A stretch of DNA of 64,000 nt, taken from NCBI GenBank assembly GCA_963788185.1, contig CAWBGE010000017.1, forward strand, positions 186,001 through 250,000, given 5' to 3'. The DNA is from CAIWHR01 sp963788185 (GTDB lineage Bacteria > Pseudomonadota > Gammaproteobacteria > Burkholderiales > Casimicrobiaceae). The translations under genes were made by a program, and so were the position numbers. Position 1 is the stretch's first letter; each line of letters starts with the position of its first letter. Shown piece after piece: positions 34,866 to 44,582 of the stretch. A model generated the notes under the pieces. That model was not told the origin of the DNA, ran no database searches, and saw only the letters and a program-made list of their open reading frames with translations.

Positions 34866-35756
34866 TTGACGACCGTCGGCACCGCGCCGGAATCCTTCCG
34901 CCAGGCAGTTTTCCCGGCGCTCTTCGTCCTGCTCTGGAGCACCGGCTTCATCGCCGCGAAGTTCGGGCTGCCCCACGCGCCGCCGCTCACCTTCCTGCTG
35001 TATCGGTTCGTACTGGTGGCGGGCTTGATGGCCGTCGTCGCCGTCGTCACCGGCGCAAATTGGCCGCGGCGCCGCGTCGACGTAGTCCACGTCGTCATAT
35101 CGGCCTGGCTCGTTCACGGTGCCTATCTGGGCGGCGTGTTCATTGCGCTGGCCGGAGGGATGCCCGCCGGGACCATCGCGATGCTGGTGGGCCTGCAACC
35201 GGTGCTCACCGTGTTTCTCGCCCGCGCGTGGCTCGGCGAGCGCATCGTGCAGCGGCAATGGATCGGACTCGCACTGGGCTTGCTCGGTGTTTGGTTCGTC
35301 GTTCGGCACAAGATCGACCTCGCGGGCGACCTGCGCGGCCTTGTCCCGGCGGCCGTCGCGCTGGCCGGGATCAGCATCGGTGCTCTCTACCAGAAGCGAT
35401 TCTGCAGCCACGTCGATCTGCGCGCCGGCGCCGCGATCCAGTTCAGCGCCTGTGCGCTGGTGTTCCTGCCGCTGGTGATCGTCCTGGATGCGCCGCCGGT
35501 GCGCTGGACGCCGCAGTTTGCGTTCGCGCTGGTCTGGTCGGTGGTCGTGCTTTCGGTGGGGGCGATCAGCCTCCTCTACTGGCTGTTGCGGCATGGGGCG
35601 GCGTCGAACGTCGCCCGGTTGTTCTACCTCGTGCCGCCGGTGACCGCGCTCCTCGCGTGGATCGTCTTCGGCGAGGGTCTTCCCGCGGTGGCGATCGCCG
35701 GGATGGGCCTGATCGCACTGGGCGTGGCACTCGCCCGTCCGCCGGCCGGGGTGTAG
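34866..35756 (+). CDS. EamA/DMT-family exporter
   Basis: A 296-residue protein with ten predicted membrane helices in two EamA repeats. The N-terminal signature is FVLLWSTGFIAAKFGLPHAPP, and the second repeat ends LVPPVTALLAWIVFGEGL. The start is a TTG at 34866; no ATG is available before the first helix. Members export amino acids, metabolites or drugs, and the substrate cannot be predicted. It is convergent with the RDD gene with three bases between the stops. Confidence 0.85.
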   Translation: MTTVGTAPESFRQAVFPALFVLLWSTGFIAAKFGLPHAPPLTFLLYRFVLVAGLMAVVAVVTGANWPRRRVDVVHVVISAWLVHGAYLGGVFIALAGGMPAGTIAMLVGLQPVLTVFLARAWLGERIVQRQWIGLALGLLGVWFVVRHKIDLAGDLRGLVPAAVALAGISIGALYQKRFCSHVDLRAGAAIQFSACALVFLPLVIVLDAPPVRWTPQFAFALVWSVVVLSVGAISLLYWLLRHGAASNVARLFYLVPPVTALLAWIVFGEGLPAVAIAGMGLIALGVALARPPAGV

Positions 35757-35759
35757 TAG

Positions 35760-36308
35760 TCAGCCGGGGCCGCGGTCGTTAACGATTCGGGTGCCGGCCA
35801 GGCGATCGTGGAGGAATTGCCGCTCCGGGTCGACGACGGCCCAGATGAAGTTGAGGCCGATCAGCCAAACTGCGTGCGCACCCTGGCCCATGGGTCTCAG
35901 GACCAGGTAGGCGCAGAGTGCGAGCGCGGGGCCGATCCAGCAGGCGAAGTAGCGCTTTGCCGCGGTCCGTCGATCGAGCGTCGTGCCGTCGGCGCATCGC
36001 AGCGCCAGCCGCCAGGTCTTCATCGGCAGCGTGCGCCTGCCGTTGCTCCAGGACCACACGCAATACACGCCTGCGGCGACGAACACGCCGCAAAACGAGA
36101 CGAGCCTGCCGGCCAGGGACGGCAGCCGCAATGTCTGCGCCGGCCCGGCCCCCGGAGACACCGCTGGCGCCAGCAGGAATCCGGCGATCAGGACGAGCGC
36201 CGCGAGCAACAGCATTTCGTAGACGAGCGCACCGGCGCGGCGGCTGACCGAGGCCCGCGCCGCAAACGCGGGCGCGGCGGCTGGCAGCCTGTCGGACTCA
36301 GGGTTCAT
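35760..36308 (-). CDS. RDD-family membrane protein
   Basis: A 182-residue protein with an N-terminal Arg in SRRAGALVYEMLLLAALVL and the RDD-like features WSNGRRTLPMKTWRL and PERQFLHDRLAGTRIV. Three or four membrane helices are visible. RDD proteins are of uncertain function; some are transporter- or regulator-linked. It is the last gene of a minus-strand set with DUF3106, DUF3619 and an ECF sigma factor that is conserved in Burkholderiales, so it may belong to the same stress circuit. Confidence 0.85.
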   Translation of the reverse strand: MNPESDRLPAAAPAFAARASVSRRAGALVYEMLLLAALVLIAGFLLAPAVSPGAGPAQTLRLPSLAGRLVSFCGVFVAAGVYCVWSWSNGRRTLPMKTWRLALRCADGTTLDRRTAAKRYFACWIGPALALCAYLVLRPMGQGAHAVWLIGLNFIWAVVDPERQFLHDRLAGTRIVNDRGPG

Positions 36309-36342
36309 CTACTGCGCCGGCGGATCGCCGGTCACGTCCGCC

Positions 36343-36921
36343 TCATGACGGCGGTGTGGCAGGGGGAGGCGCGGTGGGTGCCGGCGGCGCCGACAACTCG
36401 GAGGGCGGTTGCGGCACGGTCGGCAACGGGGCGGGCGCGGGACGAGCCGCTCCCGGTGCGGGCTTGGGCGTCGCGGCGGGAGGCTTGGTGGCGAGCTTGC
36501 TCTTTTCTTCGGGCGGAAGGCTCTGGTACTGCTCCCACTTCTGCCGCACGTCCTGCTTCTTTTCCGGAGGGAGCTGCTTCAGCGACTTGTACTGCTCGCG
36601 GGCGACCGCCCGCTCCTGCGGCGTCAGCGTGGCCCAGGGCCGCATCTGCTGCTGGACACGCTGCTGTTCGGAGGGCGACATCCTGGGATAGCGATCGGCG
36701 ATGCCACGCCACTTCTGTTTGCGTGTCGCGTCGAGCTTGTTCCACTCCGGCTGCAGCGGGGCGAGGATTTGCTGTTCGCTGGCGGAGAGCTGCGACCAGG
36801 CCGGCGAAGCCGCCGCCGCGACGGCCGTGCCGGGCATCCCCAGCATCAACGCGCCCGAAAGCAACGCAACGCAGGCGTGATGCCCGATGCGGCCGGCTAT
36901 TCGCTGCCGAGTTTCAGCCAA
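36343..36921 (-). CDS. DUF3106 exported protein
   Basis: A 192-residue protein. I take TTG 36921 as start: AGGGG lies about 9 bases upstream and no ATG or GTG precedes the signal peptide (HHACVALLSGALMLGMPGTAVAAAA). This overlaps the DUF3619 gene by 25 bases. The mature part contains WSQLSASEQQILAPLQPEWNKL and the repeated W-x-x-L/M-x-x-x-E/Q-x-R-x pattern (WRGIADRYPRMSPSEQQRV, WATLTPQERAVAREQYK) of DUF3106. The C-terminal third is Pro/Ala-rich. It is presumably periplasmic; the function is unknown. Confidence 0.8.
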   Translation of the reverse strand: MAETRQRIAGRIGHHACVALLSGALMLGMPGTAVAAAASPAWSQLSASEQQILAPLQPEWNKLDATRKQKWRGIADRYPRMSPSEQQRVQQQMRPWATLTPQERAVAREQYKSLKQLPPEKKQDVRQKWEQYQSLPPEEKSKLATKPPAATPKPAPGAARPAPAPLPTVPQPPSELSAPPAPTAPPPATPPS

Positions 36922-37316
36922 TTCTGGAATCCCCTGTCCAGGTAGGCATCGATCGGGAGGTCGGACGACAGGATCGCGGCATCGGTCTCCGCGATATCCG
37001 CGGCCTGCTGCGTTGCTTGCCACTGCTGAAACCACACTCCGCTGACGACGATCAGTGCGATGCCCACCCACAACACACGGTTGGTCCGCCACCGTTGACC
37101 GCCCCCGAAATGCGCCTGCGACGTCGAACCATTGCCCCCCGATCCCTGTGCGCCGGCCAATGTCAGGTTGGTCGCGGTGCCGGCCTGGGCGACGCGTTCG
37201 AGCGCCTTCGCGCGGGCAAGTTGCAGCCTGTAGGCGGTTCCTGCCTTGAGCTGCGCACTGCCTTGATCGAGGTAACCCGTTATTTTTTTGGCGAAATCTT
37301 TGTCATTGATCGTCAT
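36897..37316 (-). CDS. DUF3619 membrane protein
   Basis: A 139-residue protein with an N-terminal helical cytoplasmic part (DKDFAKKITGYLDQGSAQL), a Gly/Ser-rich linker, and one membrane helix near residues 82-98 (VLWVGIALIVVSGVWF). The C-terminus has SSDLPIDAYLDRGFQNWL, the DUF3619 signature. It starts within the sigma factor stop (ATGA) and is likely its anti-sigma or co-regulator, since the single-helix layout with a cytoplasmic N-terminus fits that role. This is inferred from context. Confidence 0.85.
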   Translation of the reverse strand: MTINDKDFAKKITGYLDQGSAQLKAGTAYRLQLARAKALERVAQAGTATNLTLAGAQGSGGNGSTSQAHFGGGQRWRTNRVLWVGIALIVVSGVWFQQWQATQQAADIAETDAAILSSDLPIDAYLDRGFQNWLKLGSE

Positions 37317-38065
37317 AGTGTCACCCCCTTCGCCCGTAGGGTCGCGGCCAGCGCATGAACCGCCCGGGAACAGTGTGTCTTCACGCTCCCATCCGAGCAG
37401 CCCATGACCTTGGCGGTTTCAGCCACATCCAACTCCTCCCAGTAACGCAGCAGGAAGGCTTCGCGTTGACGCGCCGGCAATCGCCCGAGTGCATCTTCTA
37501 TCGCGCCCATCGTCTGCGCCTGCTGGAACTGCTCGGCCGGATTGGGCGAGATGTTAGTGTCCGGATTCGACGGCAAAGTTTCCAGCGCGTCGAAATCTTC
37601 ATCTTTCTGGTCGCCTTTGCCCAGGGCGGAGAGCAGCGTGGTCCATGTGGAACGTACTTTCTGGCGGCGAAAATGGTCGTGGATCGTGTTCCGCAGAATG
37701 CGCTGGAACAGCATCGGCAGTTCGGCCGCCGGCTTTGCCGAATATTTCTCGGTCAGCTTCAGCATCGCGTCCTGGACCACGTCCAGCGCCGACTCTTCAT
37801 TGCGGAGGGCGAACATCGCATGCTTGAACGCACGCCGCTCGACTTCTGCCAGAAACGCCGAAATTTCTTGATGAGTGGCCAGGATGCCGTCCGATCGGGA
37901 GTCGCACCCATTATAGGATCCAAAGGTCGGGACACCATTGTGCGGTGCAGCGCCCTTGACCGCCGTCGGCGCCCACGGTAAGGTTTCGACTGCGGCCGGC
38001 GACGGCCGTTGCTGTACTGCAAAAACGGCTGTTTGCGCCCCCTTTCGCGCTGCCACGAGCGGCAC
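37313..38065 (-). CDS. RNA polymerase sigma factor, ECF type
   Basis: Sigma factor with region 2 in ALDVVQDAMLKLTEKY, FQRILRNTIHDHFRRQKVRS (read as two parts) and region 4 in LPARQREAFLLRYWEELDVAETAKVMGC followed by SDGSVKTHCSRAVHAL. The only conventional start, ATG 38065, adds about 60 non-conserved residues. Homology begins at about 37879, and a TATAAT on the minus strand at 37910-37915 would start transcription inside that extension, so the real start is probably near 37882, where only a CTG is available. It overlaps the DUF3619 gene by ATGA and is divergent from ilvI. Confidence 0.85.
   Translation of the reverse strand: MPLVAARKGAQTAVFAVQQRPSPAAVETLPWAPTAVKGAAPHNGVPTFGSYNGCDSRSDGILATHQEISAFLAEVERRAFKHAMFALRNEESALDVVQDAMLKLTEKYSAKPAAELPMLFQRILRNTIHDHFRRQKVRSTWTTLLSALGKGDQKDEDFDALETLPSNPDTNISPNPAEQFQQAQTMGAIEDALGRLPARQREAFLLRYWEELDVAETAKVMGCSDGSVKTHCSRAVHALAATLRAKGVTL
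37910..37915 (-). promoter_or_regulatory. sigma factor -10 box
   Basis: TATAAT on the minus strand within the annotated 5' extension of the sigma gene. If used, translation must begin downstream, close to the first conserved residues. No convincing -35 was found. Confidence 0.45.
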
Positions 38066-38167
38066 GAAACCCTCCCCCGGGAGCGCAGGCGGTAGTTCAG
38101 CGATCGCGGCTTTCTATCCGATCAAGCCCAGGTGGGCGCGTCCATCCTCACAGCGCGCCGAGCTTTT

Positions 38168-38203
38168 TTGCAGAACCCGGCCTGTCGCAAGGCACGGCGG
38201 GGA
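38168..38203 (+). promoter_or_regulatory. conserved leader element upstream of ilvI
   Basis: TGCAGAACCCGGCCTGTCG then, after 7 bases, CGGCGGGGA. The same order of blocks occurs before leuA (46489-46526). CCCG can pair with CGGG, and GCC with GGC inside, so an RNA structure is likely. A run of T (38164-38169) precedes it. The leader from 38066 to 38231 shows no convincing Ile/Leu/Val-rich peptide. It may correspond to a betaproteobacterial ilv-type cis-regulatory RNA. Confidence 0.6.
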
Positions 38204-38231
38204 CCCCCTCCATTTCGCTTAGGGCAACGCT

Positions 38232-39938
38232 ATGCAACTCACCGGTGCGGAGATCGTCATCCGCTGTCTCCAGGAAGAGGGTGTCGAGTACGTCTACGGT
38301 TATCCGGGCGGCTCGGTGCTCAACATCTATGACGAGTTTTTCAAGCAGGACAAGGTCAAGCACGTCCTCGTCCGCCATGAACAGGGCGCGGTGCATGCCG
38401 CCGACGGCTATTCGCGCTCGTCGACGAAGACCGGCGTGGCGCTCGTCACTTCGGGACCCGGCGTCACCAATGCGGTGACGGGGATCGCGACCGCGTACAT
38501 GGACTCGATTCCGCTGGTGATCCTGACCGGCCAGGTGCCGACGCACTACATCGGTCAGGACGCGTTCCAGGAATGCGACGCGGTCGGCATCACGCGCCCC
38601 TGCGTCAAGCACAACTTCCTGGTCAAGGACGTGAAGGACCTGGCGGTCACCATCAAGAAGGCGTTCTACCTCGCGACGACCGGCCGGCCGGGCCCGGTGC
38701 TGGTCGACATTCCGAAGGACGTCACGCAGGCGTCGACCGAGTTCGCCTATCCGAAGACCGTGTCGCTGCGCTCGTACAACCCGGTGACCAAGGGCCACTC
38801 CGGCCAGATCAAGAAGGCGGTGCAGCTGCTGCTCGAAGCGAAGCGGCCGATGGTCTACGCCGGCGGAGGCGTCATCCTCAGCAACGCCGCGGCGCAGTTG
38901 ACGCGGCTCGTGCGTTCGCTGGGCTTTCCCTGCACGACCACGCTGATGGGCCTTGGTGGATTTCCGGGCACCGATCCGCTGTACACGGGCATGCCGGGCA
39001 TGCACGGCACCTTCGAAACCAACATGGCGATGCAGCACTGCGACGTGCTGATCGCCATCGGCGCGCGCTTCGACGACCGCGTCATCGGCAACCCGTCGCA
39101 CTTCTTCCGCGCCGACCGCAAGATCATCCACATCGACATCGACCCCTCGTCGATCAGCAAGCGGGTCAAGGTCGACGTGCCGATCGTCGGCTACGTCGCC
39201 GACGTGCTCGACGAGATGCAGAGGATCATCGACGGCTCGCCGCAGCGCCCGAACGCCGCGGCACTGAAGGCGTGGTGGGAAGAGATCCGGGAATGGCAGA
39301 GCAAGGAGTGCCTCAGGTACAACCGCGGCAGCGAGCTGATCAAGCCGCAGTTCGTCGTCGAGAAGCTCTACGAGATCACCGGCGGCGATGCCTTCGTCAC
39401 GTCGGACGTCGGCCAGCACCAGATGTGGGCGGCGCAGTACTACAGGTTCGACCAGCCGCGCCGCTGGATCAACTCGGGCGGCCTCGGGACCATGGGCTTC
39501 GGCCTGCCCGCGGCGATGGGCGTGCAGATGGTGAACCCCGGGGCGACGGTCGCCTGCGTCACCGGCGAGGCCTCGATCCAGATGTGCATCCAGGAACTGT
39601 CCACCTGCAAGCAGTATCACCTGCCGATCAAGCTCGTGAACCTCAACAATCGCTACCTCGGCATGGTGCGGCAGTGGCAGGAGTTCTTCTACGGCAACCG
39701 CTACGCCGAGAGCTATGTCGACGCATTGCCGGATTTCGTGAAGCTGGCCGAAGCCTACGGGCACGTCGGGATGAAGATCGAGAAGCCGGGCGACGTCGAG
39801 GGCGCGCTGCGCGAAGCGTTCAAGCTGAAGGACCGACTGGTCTTCATGGACTTCATCACCGATCAGACCGAGAACGTGTTCCCGATGGTGCCGGGCGGCA
39901 AGGGGCTGACCGAGATGATCCTGTCGGAGGAGCTATGA
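38232..39938 (+). CDS. ilvI: acetolactate synthase large subunit
   Basis: A 568-residue ThDP-dependent enzyme that makes acetolactate or acetohydroxybutyrate in Ile, Leu and Val synthesis. The start MQLTGAEIVIRCLQEEGVEYVYGYPGG is canonical; the catalytic Glu is in VRHEQGAVHAADG. The FAD region is present, and the ThDP motif GDG...NN appears as TGEASIQMCIQELSTCKQY with LNNRYLGMVRQWQE. It overlaps ilvH by ATGA. A structured leader shared with leuA lies upstream and probably gives branched-chain control. Confidence 0.96.
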   Translation: MQLTGAEIVIRCLQEEGVEYVYGYPGGSVLNIYDEFFKQDKVKHVLVRHEQGAVHAADGYSRSSTKTGVALVTSGPGVTNAVTGIATAYMDSIPLVILTGQVPTHYIGQDAFQECDAVGITRPCVKHNFLVKDVKDLAVTIKKAFYLATTGRPGPVLVDIPKDVTQASTEFAYPKTVSLRSYNPVTKGHSGQIKKAVQLLLEAKRPMVYAGGGVILSNAAAQLTRLVRSLGFPCTTTLMGLGGFPGTDPLYTGMPGMHGTFETNMAMQHCDVLIAIGARFDDRVIGNPSHFFRADRKIIHIDIDPSSISKRVKVDVPIVGYVADVLDEMQRIIDGSPQRPNAAALKAWWEEIREWQSKECLRYNRGSELIKPQFVVEKLYEITGGDAFVTSDVGQHQMWAAQYYRFDQPRRWINSGGLGTMGFGLPAAMGVQMVNPGATVACVTGEASIQMCIQELSTCKQYHLPIKLVNLNNRYLGMVRQWQEFFYGNRYAESYVDALPDFVKLAEAYGHVGMKIEKPGDVEGALREAFKLKDRLVFMDFITDQTENVFPMVPGGKGLTEMILSEEL

Positions 39939-40426
39939 GGCACATCCTTTCCATACTGGTCGAGAACGAAGCGGGCGCACTGTCGCGGATTTCGGGTCTG
40001 TTCTCGGCGCGGGGCTACAACATCGAGTCGCTGACCGTCGCCCCGACCGAGGACCCGACGATGTCGCGGATGACCATCGTCACCATCGGCTCCGAGGAAG
40101 TCATCGAGCAGATCACCAAGCAGCTGAACAAGCTGGTCGAGGTGGTCAAGGTCGTCGACCTCACCGAAGGCAACCACATCGAGCGCGAGCTGATGCTGGT
40201 CAAGGTGCGCGCCGCGGGCAAGGACCGCGACGAGATGAAGCGCCTGGCCGACATCTTTCGCGGGCGCGTCCTCGACGTCACCGACAAGAGCTACACGATC
40301 GAGCTGACCGGCACCGGAAGCAAGCTCGATGCATTCCTGCAGGCGATCGAGCCCGGTGTGATTCTCGAAACGGTGCGCACCGGCGCGTCCGGCATCGGCC
40401 GCGGCGAGCGCATCCTGCGCGTCTGA
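39935..40426 (+). CDS. ilvH: acetolactate synthase small regulatory subunit
   Basis: A 163-residue protein with an N-terminal ACT domain (RHILSILVENEAGALSRISG, GYNIESLTVAPTED) and a C-terminal domain containing FRGRVLDVTDKSYTIELTG. It activates the large subunit and mediates feedback inhibition by valine. Translational coupling with ilvI is by ATGA overlap. Length and motifs are normal. Confidence 0.96.
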   Translation: MRHILSILVENEAGALSRISGLFSARGYNIESLTVAPTEDPTMSRMTIVTIGSEEVIEQITKQLNKLVEVVKVVDLTEGNHIERELMLVKVRAAGKDRDEMKRLADIFRGRVLDVTDKSYTIELTGTGSKLDAFLQAIEPGVILETVRTGASGIGRGERILRV

Positions 40427-40505
40427 GCGCTCGCCGACCCATCACGTCAACCACACCGCGCGCCCCGAACGGCGCGGCGCGCAAAGCCAAGGGAGAAACC
40501 GAAAC

Positions 40506-41522
<1,017 letters not shown>

Positions 41523-41544
41523 TCGCGTTCGGCGGCGGACGGGC

Positions 41545-41570
41545 AGGGCGCCCCCTGGCGGGGCGTCCCT
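41545..41570 (+). terminator. hairpin after ilvC
   Basis: AGGGCGCCCC and GGGGCGTCCCT pair with one bulge around CTGGC. No T tract follows, so termination may be Rho-assisted or the hairpin may protect the mRNA end. Confidence 0.45.
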
Positions 41571-41614
41571 CGCGGCTTCGGCACCCCGATTCCGCTGTGC
41601 GCTTCGGCACGCGC

Positions 41615-41643
41615 CTGACAGGGAATTCGTCAGGGCGCATAAT
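41615..41643 (+). promoter_or_regulatory. sigma-70 promoter for psd
   Basis: -35 CTGACA (41615-41620), a 17-base spacer, and -10 CATAAT (41638-41643); the expected start is near 41650, 33 bases before the ATG. The spacer lies between arms CCTGAC and GTCAGG, a possible operator. Confidence 0.75.
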
Positions 41644-41682
41644 CGCGGTCGGAACTTGTTTCCGACGTCCTGATTCGCTCCG

Positions 41683-42330
41683 ATGAACGACTATCCCCAC
41701 CCACTGATCGCCCGCGAAGGATGGCCTTTCCTGGCCATCGTGGTTCCCGCGGCCGTCGCCCTGACTGCGCTCGGCTACGGGGTTGCCGCCGTGCTGGCAT
41801 GGGTCGTGGCGGCTTTCGTGCTGCAGTTCTTCCGCGATCCGGCCCGCGTCGTACCCCAGCTCGAGCGCGCGGTCGTGGCGCCCGCGGATGGGCGTGTGGT
41901 CAAGGTCGAGAAGGCGCACGACCCATGGCTCGACCGCGAAGCACTCAAGATCAGCGTGTTCATGAACGTCTTCAATGTCCACTCCAACCGGAGCCCCGTC
42001 GATGGCGTGGTGATGAATGTCTGGTATCACGCCGGAAATTTCGTCAATGCGGCGCTGGACAAGGCATCACTCTCGAACGAGCGCAACGCGATCCATCTTG
42101 CCACGGTGCGAGGCCAGGACATCACCTGCGTGCAGATCGCGGGCCTCGTCGCCCGGCGCATTCTCTGCTACACCAAGGCTGGCGACACGCTGAGCCGGGG
42201 CCAGCGCTACGGGTTCATCCGGTTCGGGTCGCGGGTGGATGTCTACCTCTCCCCCGATGCCTTGCCGAGGGTGGCGGTAGGCGACAAGGTGCGGGCGACG
42301 GAGACGATAATTGCCGAACTCGCAGCCTGA
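41683..42330 (+). CDS. psd: phosphatidylserine decarboxylase proenzyme
   Basis: A 215-residue short-form enzyme that makes phosphatidylethanolamine. The self-cleavage site is the GS pair in RFGSRVD near residue 183, where Ser becomes the pyruvoyl group. The conserved NVHSNRSP, YHAGNFVNA and ERNAIHLAT segments are present. Two membrane helices span about residues 18-50. The gene is followed by pssA, which makes its substrate; a promoter precedes it. Confidence 0.94.
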   Translation: MNDYPHPLIAREGWPFLAIVVPAAVALTALGYGVAAVLAWVVAAFVLQFFRDPARVVPQLERAVVAPADGRVVKVEKAHDPWLDREALKISVFMNVFNVHSNRSPVDGVVMNVWYHAGNFVNAALDKASLSNERNAIHLATVRGQDITCVQIAGLVARRILCYTKAGDTLSRGQRYGFIRFGSRVDVYLSPDALPRVAVGDKVRATETIIAELAA

Positions 42331-42381
42331 TCGGCCGTCGCGGACGCCGAGCGGGCGCCGCGTTCCCATTTCTATTCGAAC

Positions 42382-43158
42382 ATGACCGATTTCGACACCC
42401 AGCGCGTCCTTCAGAAGAACCGCATACGCCGCCGCGGCATTTACCTGCTGCCAAACGCATTCACCACCGGCGTGCTGTTCGCGGGGTTCTACGCGATCGT
42501 GCAGGCGATGAACCAGAGCTTCGATCAGGCGGCAGTCGCCATATTCGCCGCGGCAGTGCTGGACACGCTGGACGGCCGCGTCGCACGTCTGACCAAGACG
42601 CAGAGCGCATTCGGTGCCGAATACGACAGCCTTGCCGACATGGTGGCCTTCGGCGCCGCACCGGCGCTGATCGTCTACGAGTGGGCGCTGCGGGGAATGG
42701 CCAAGCTGGGCTGGATCGCGGCGTTCGTGTACGTCGCCGGCGCTGCGTTGCGCCTCGCGCGCTTCAACACCATGCTGGATGTCGCGGACAAGCGCTGGTT
42801 CACCGGCATGCCGAGCCCGGCGGCCGCGGCACTGGTGGCGGGCTTCGTGTGGATCGTCGAGGACTACGCGATCGACCCGGTCGCCGTCAAATGGTGGGCG
42901 TGGTCGATCACCGTGTTCGCCGGCCTCACGATGGTGAGCAACGTCAAGTATTACAGCTTCAAGACGATCAACCTCAAGAAGAGCGTGCCCTTTATCGCGA
43001 TATTCCTGATCGCGCTGTTCCTCGCGCTGCTGTCCTATCAGCCGGCGCACGTGCTGTTTGCCGTGTTCGTCGCGTACAGCGTCTCGGGCTACGTGGGATC
43101 GGCGTGGATGCTCATGAAGCGCCGCCGCGCGCCGCCGTCGGTTCCGCCTCCGGCGTAG
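42382..43158 (+). CDS. pssA: CDP-diacylglycerol-serine O-phosphatidyltransferase
   Basis: A 258-residue membrane enzyme that makes phosphatidylserine. The CDP-alcohol phosphotransferase motif is complete: DTLDGRVARLTKTQSAFGAE followed by YDSLADMVAFG, with both Asp pairs. The N-terminus RRRGIYLLPNAFTTGVLFAGF is canonical. The product is decarboxylated by the psd product encoded 51 bases upstream. Confidence 0.95.
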   Translation: MTDFDTQRVLQKNRIRRRGIYLLPNAFTTGVLFAGFYAIVQAMNQSFDQAAVAIFAAAVLDTLDGRVARLTKTQSAFGAEYDSLADMVAFGAAPALIVYEWALRGMAKLGWIAAFVYVAGAALRLARFNTMLDVADKRWFTGMPSPAAAALVAGFVWIVEDYAIDPVAVKWWAWSITVFAGLTMVSNVKYYSFKTINLKKSVPFIAIFLIALFLALLSYQPAHVLFAVFVAYSVSGYVGSAWMLMKRRRAPPSVPPPA

Positions 43159-43179
43159 GCCGGGCGGGTACATCCTGCA

Positions 43180-44160
43180 ATGACTATCCGTCTCGACAGC
43201 GGTGCCGACCGGTCATGGGCCGCGCTGCGCATCGCCGTGTTGATCCCCTGCTACAACGAGGAGCTGGCCGTAGGTGCAGTGGTTCACGGTTTTCGCTCGG
43301 CATTGCCGGAGGCGACGGTCTACGTTTTCGACAACAACTCGACCGATCGCACGCGGGAGGTCGCGCGTTCCGCAGGCGCGGTGGTGCGCAAGGAACTGCG
43401 GCAGGGTAAAGGTCATGTCGTGCGGCGGATGTTTGCGGACGTCGATGCCGATGTCTATGTCCTCGTCGACGGCGATGCCACGTACGATGCAAAGAGCGCG
43501 CCGCGCCTGGTCGAGGCACTGTTCGAGAACGGGCTTGACATGGTCGTCGGCAGTCGCGTCAGCGAGGACCCGGGAGAGGCCTGGCGCCGCGGGCACCAGC
43601 TCGGCAACATCCTGCTCACGCGCACTGTCGCGTGGCTCTTCGGCGAGGGCTTCGGCGACATGTTGTCCGGATACCGGGTCTTCTCGCGGCGGTTCGTGAA
43701 GTCGTTTCCGGCGTTGACCCGCGGGTTCGAGATCGAGACGGAATTGACCGTGCACGCGCTGCAGTTGGCGATGCCCGTGCTCGAAGTCGACACCCCCTAC
43801 CACGCGCGGCCCGAGGGTTCGGAAAGCAAGCTCAGCACCTACCGCGACGGCGCCCGCATTCTGTCCAAGATCGTTCAGCTGTTCAAGAACGAACGACCGC
43901 TGGCGTTTTTCGGCGGGATAGCCGCGCTCCTGGCAGCGGTTGCAATCGCGCTTGCCTGGCCGGTGCTGATGACATTTGTCGAGACCGGGCTGGTGCCACG
44001 GTTCCCCACCGCGTTGCTGGCGACGGGGATCATGGTCCTGGCCTCGCTGAGCGTCACCTGCGGCGTGATCCTCGACACCGTTACCCACGGGCGACTCGAG
44101 GCGAAGCGCATCGCCTATCTCGCGCTGCAAGCACCGCGCGCAACACTCCGGGATGATTGA
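43180..44160 (+). CDS. family 2 glycosyltransferase with C-terminal membrane helices
   Basis: A 326-residue protein. The GT-A fold is marked by IAVLIPCYNEELAVGAVV, DNNSTDRTRE and the DXD-like YVLVDGDATYD; GDMLSGYRVFSRR is also conserved. Residues about 243-300 contain two membrane helices. It resembles dolichol- or undecaprenyl-phosphate sugar transferases that pair with GtrA proteins; a GtrA gene overlaps its end by ATGATTGA. The likely role is to load a lipid carrier with a sugar for envelope glycosylation. Confidence 0.88.
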   Translation: MTIRLDSGADRSWAALRIAVLIPCYNEELAVGAVVHGFRSALPEATVYVFDNNSTDRTREVARSAGAVVRKELRQGKGHVVRRMFADVDADVYVLVDGDATYDAKSAPRLVEALFENGLDMVVGSRVSEDPGEAWRRGHQLGNILLTRTVAWLFGEGFGDMLSGYRVFSRRFVKSFPALTRGFEIETELTVHALQLAMPVLEVDTPYHARPEGSESKLSTYRDGARILSKIVQLFKNERPLAFFGGIAALLAAVAIALAWPVLMTFVETGLVPRFPTALLATGIMVLASLSVTCGVILDTVTHGRLEAKRIAYLALQAPRATLRDD

Positions 44161-44536
44161 GTCCCGCTTCCTGCGCTTCTGCCTCGTAGGGACCCTCGGC
44201 TTCGTCGTCGACAGCGGAACGCTCGTCGGGCTGGATGCGAATACGGCGATCGGTCCGATCGCCGGCCGAATCGTTTCGTTTCTCGTCGCCGCGACCGTGA
44301 CCTGGCACTTCAACCGCCGGTTCACGTTCAGGCACAACGTCAGGCCAGACGCGCGTGGGTGGGCACGTTACGTCGTCGTCACGGCGCTGGGGGCACTGAT
44401 CAACCTGGGCGCATACGGTGCCTGGTTGGCGATCGCCGGCCGGTCGCCCCTGCAGCTCGTGATCGGCGTCGCGTTCGGCTCGGTGCTCGCGCTGGGTTTC
44501 AACTACACGGTGTCGCGGTTGTACCTGTTCCGTTGA
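44153..44536 (+). CDS. GtrA-family flippase-like membrane protein
   Basis: A 127-residue protein with four membrane helices. GTLGFVVDSGTL near residue 14 and FNRRFTFRHN near residue 53 are GtrA signatures, and it ends with FNYTVSRLYLFR. GtrA proteins flip undecaprenyl-phosphate-linked sugar made by the partner GT2. The overlap with that gene supports a single operon. ATG 44153 overlaps the GT2 stop. Confidence 0.85.
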   Translation: MIESRFLRFCLVGTLGFVVDSGTLVGLDANTAIGPIAGRIVSFLVAATVTWHFNRRFTFRHNVRPDARGWARYVVVTALGALINLGAYGAWLAIAGRSPLQLVIGVAFGSVLALGFNYTVSRLYLFR

Positions 44537-44582
44537 TGCGGCACAGGTGCGATCCGGACCGCGCGGGCAGGGCTTCTTCAGT

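Noticed and set aside
38066..38231. Branched-chain leader peptide before ilvI
   Set aside because: A frame starting near 38132 has only scattered Ile and Leu and runs on past the ilvI start; no cluster of regulatory codons.
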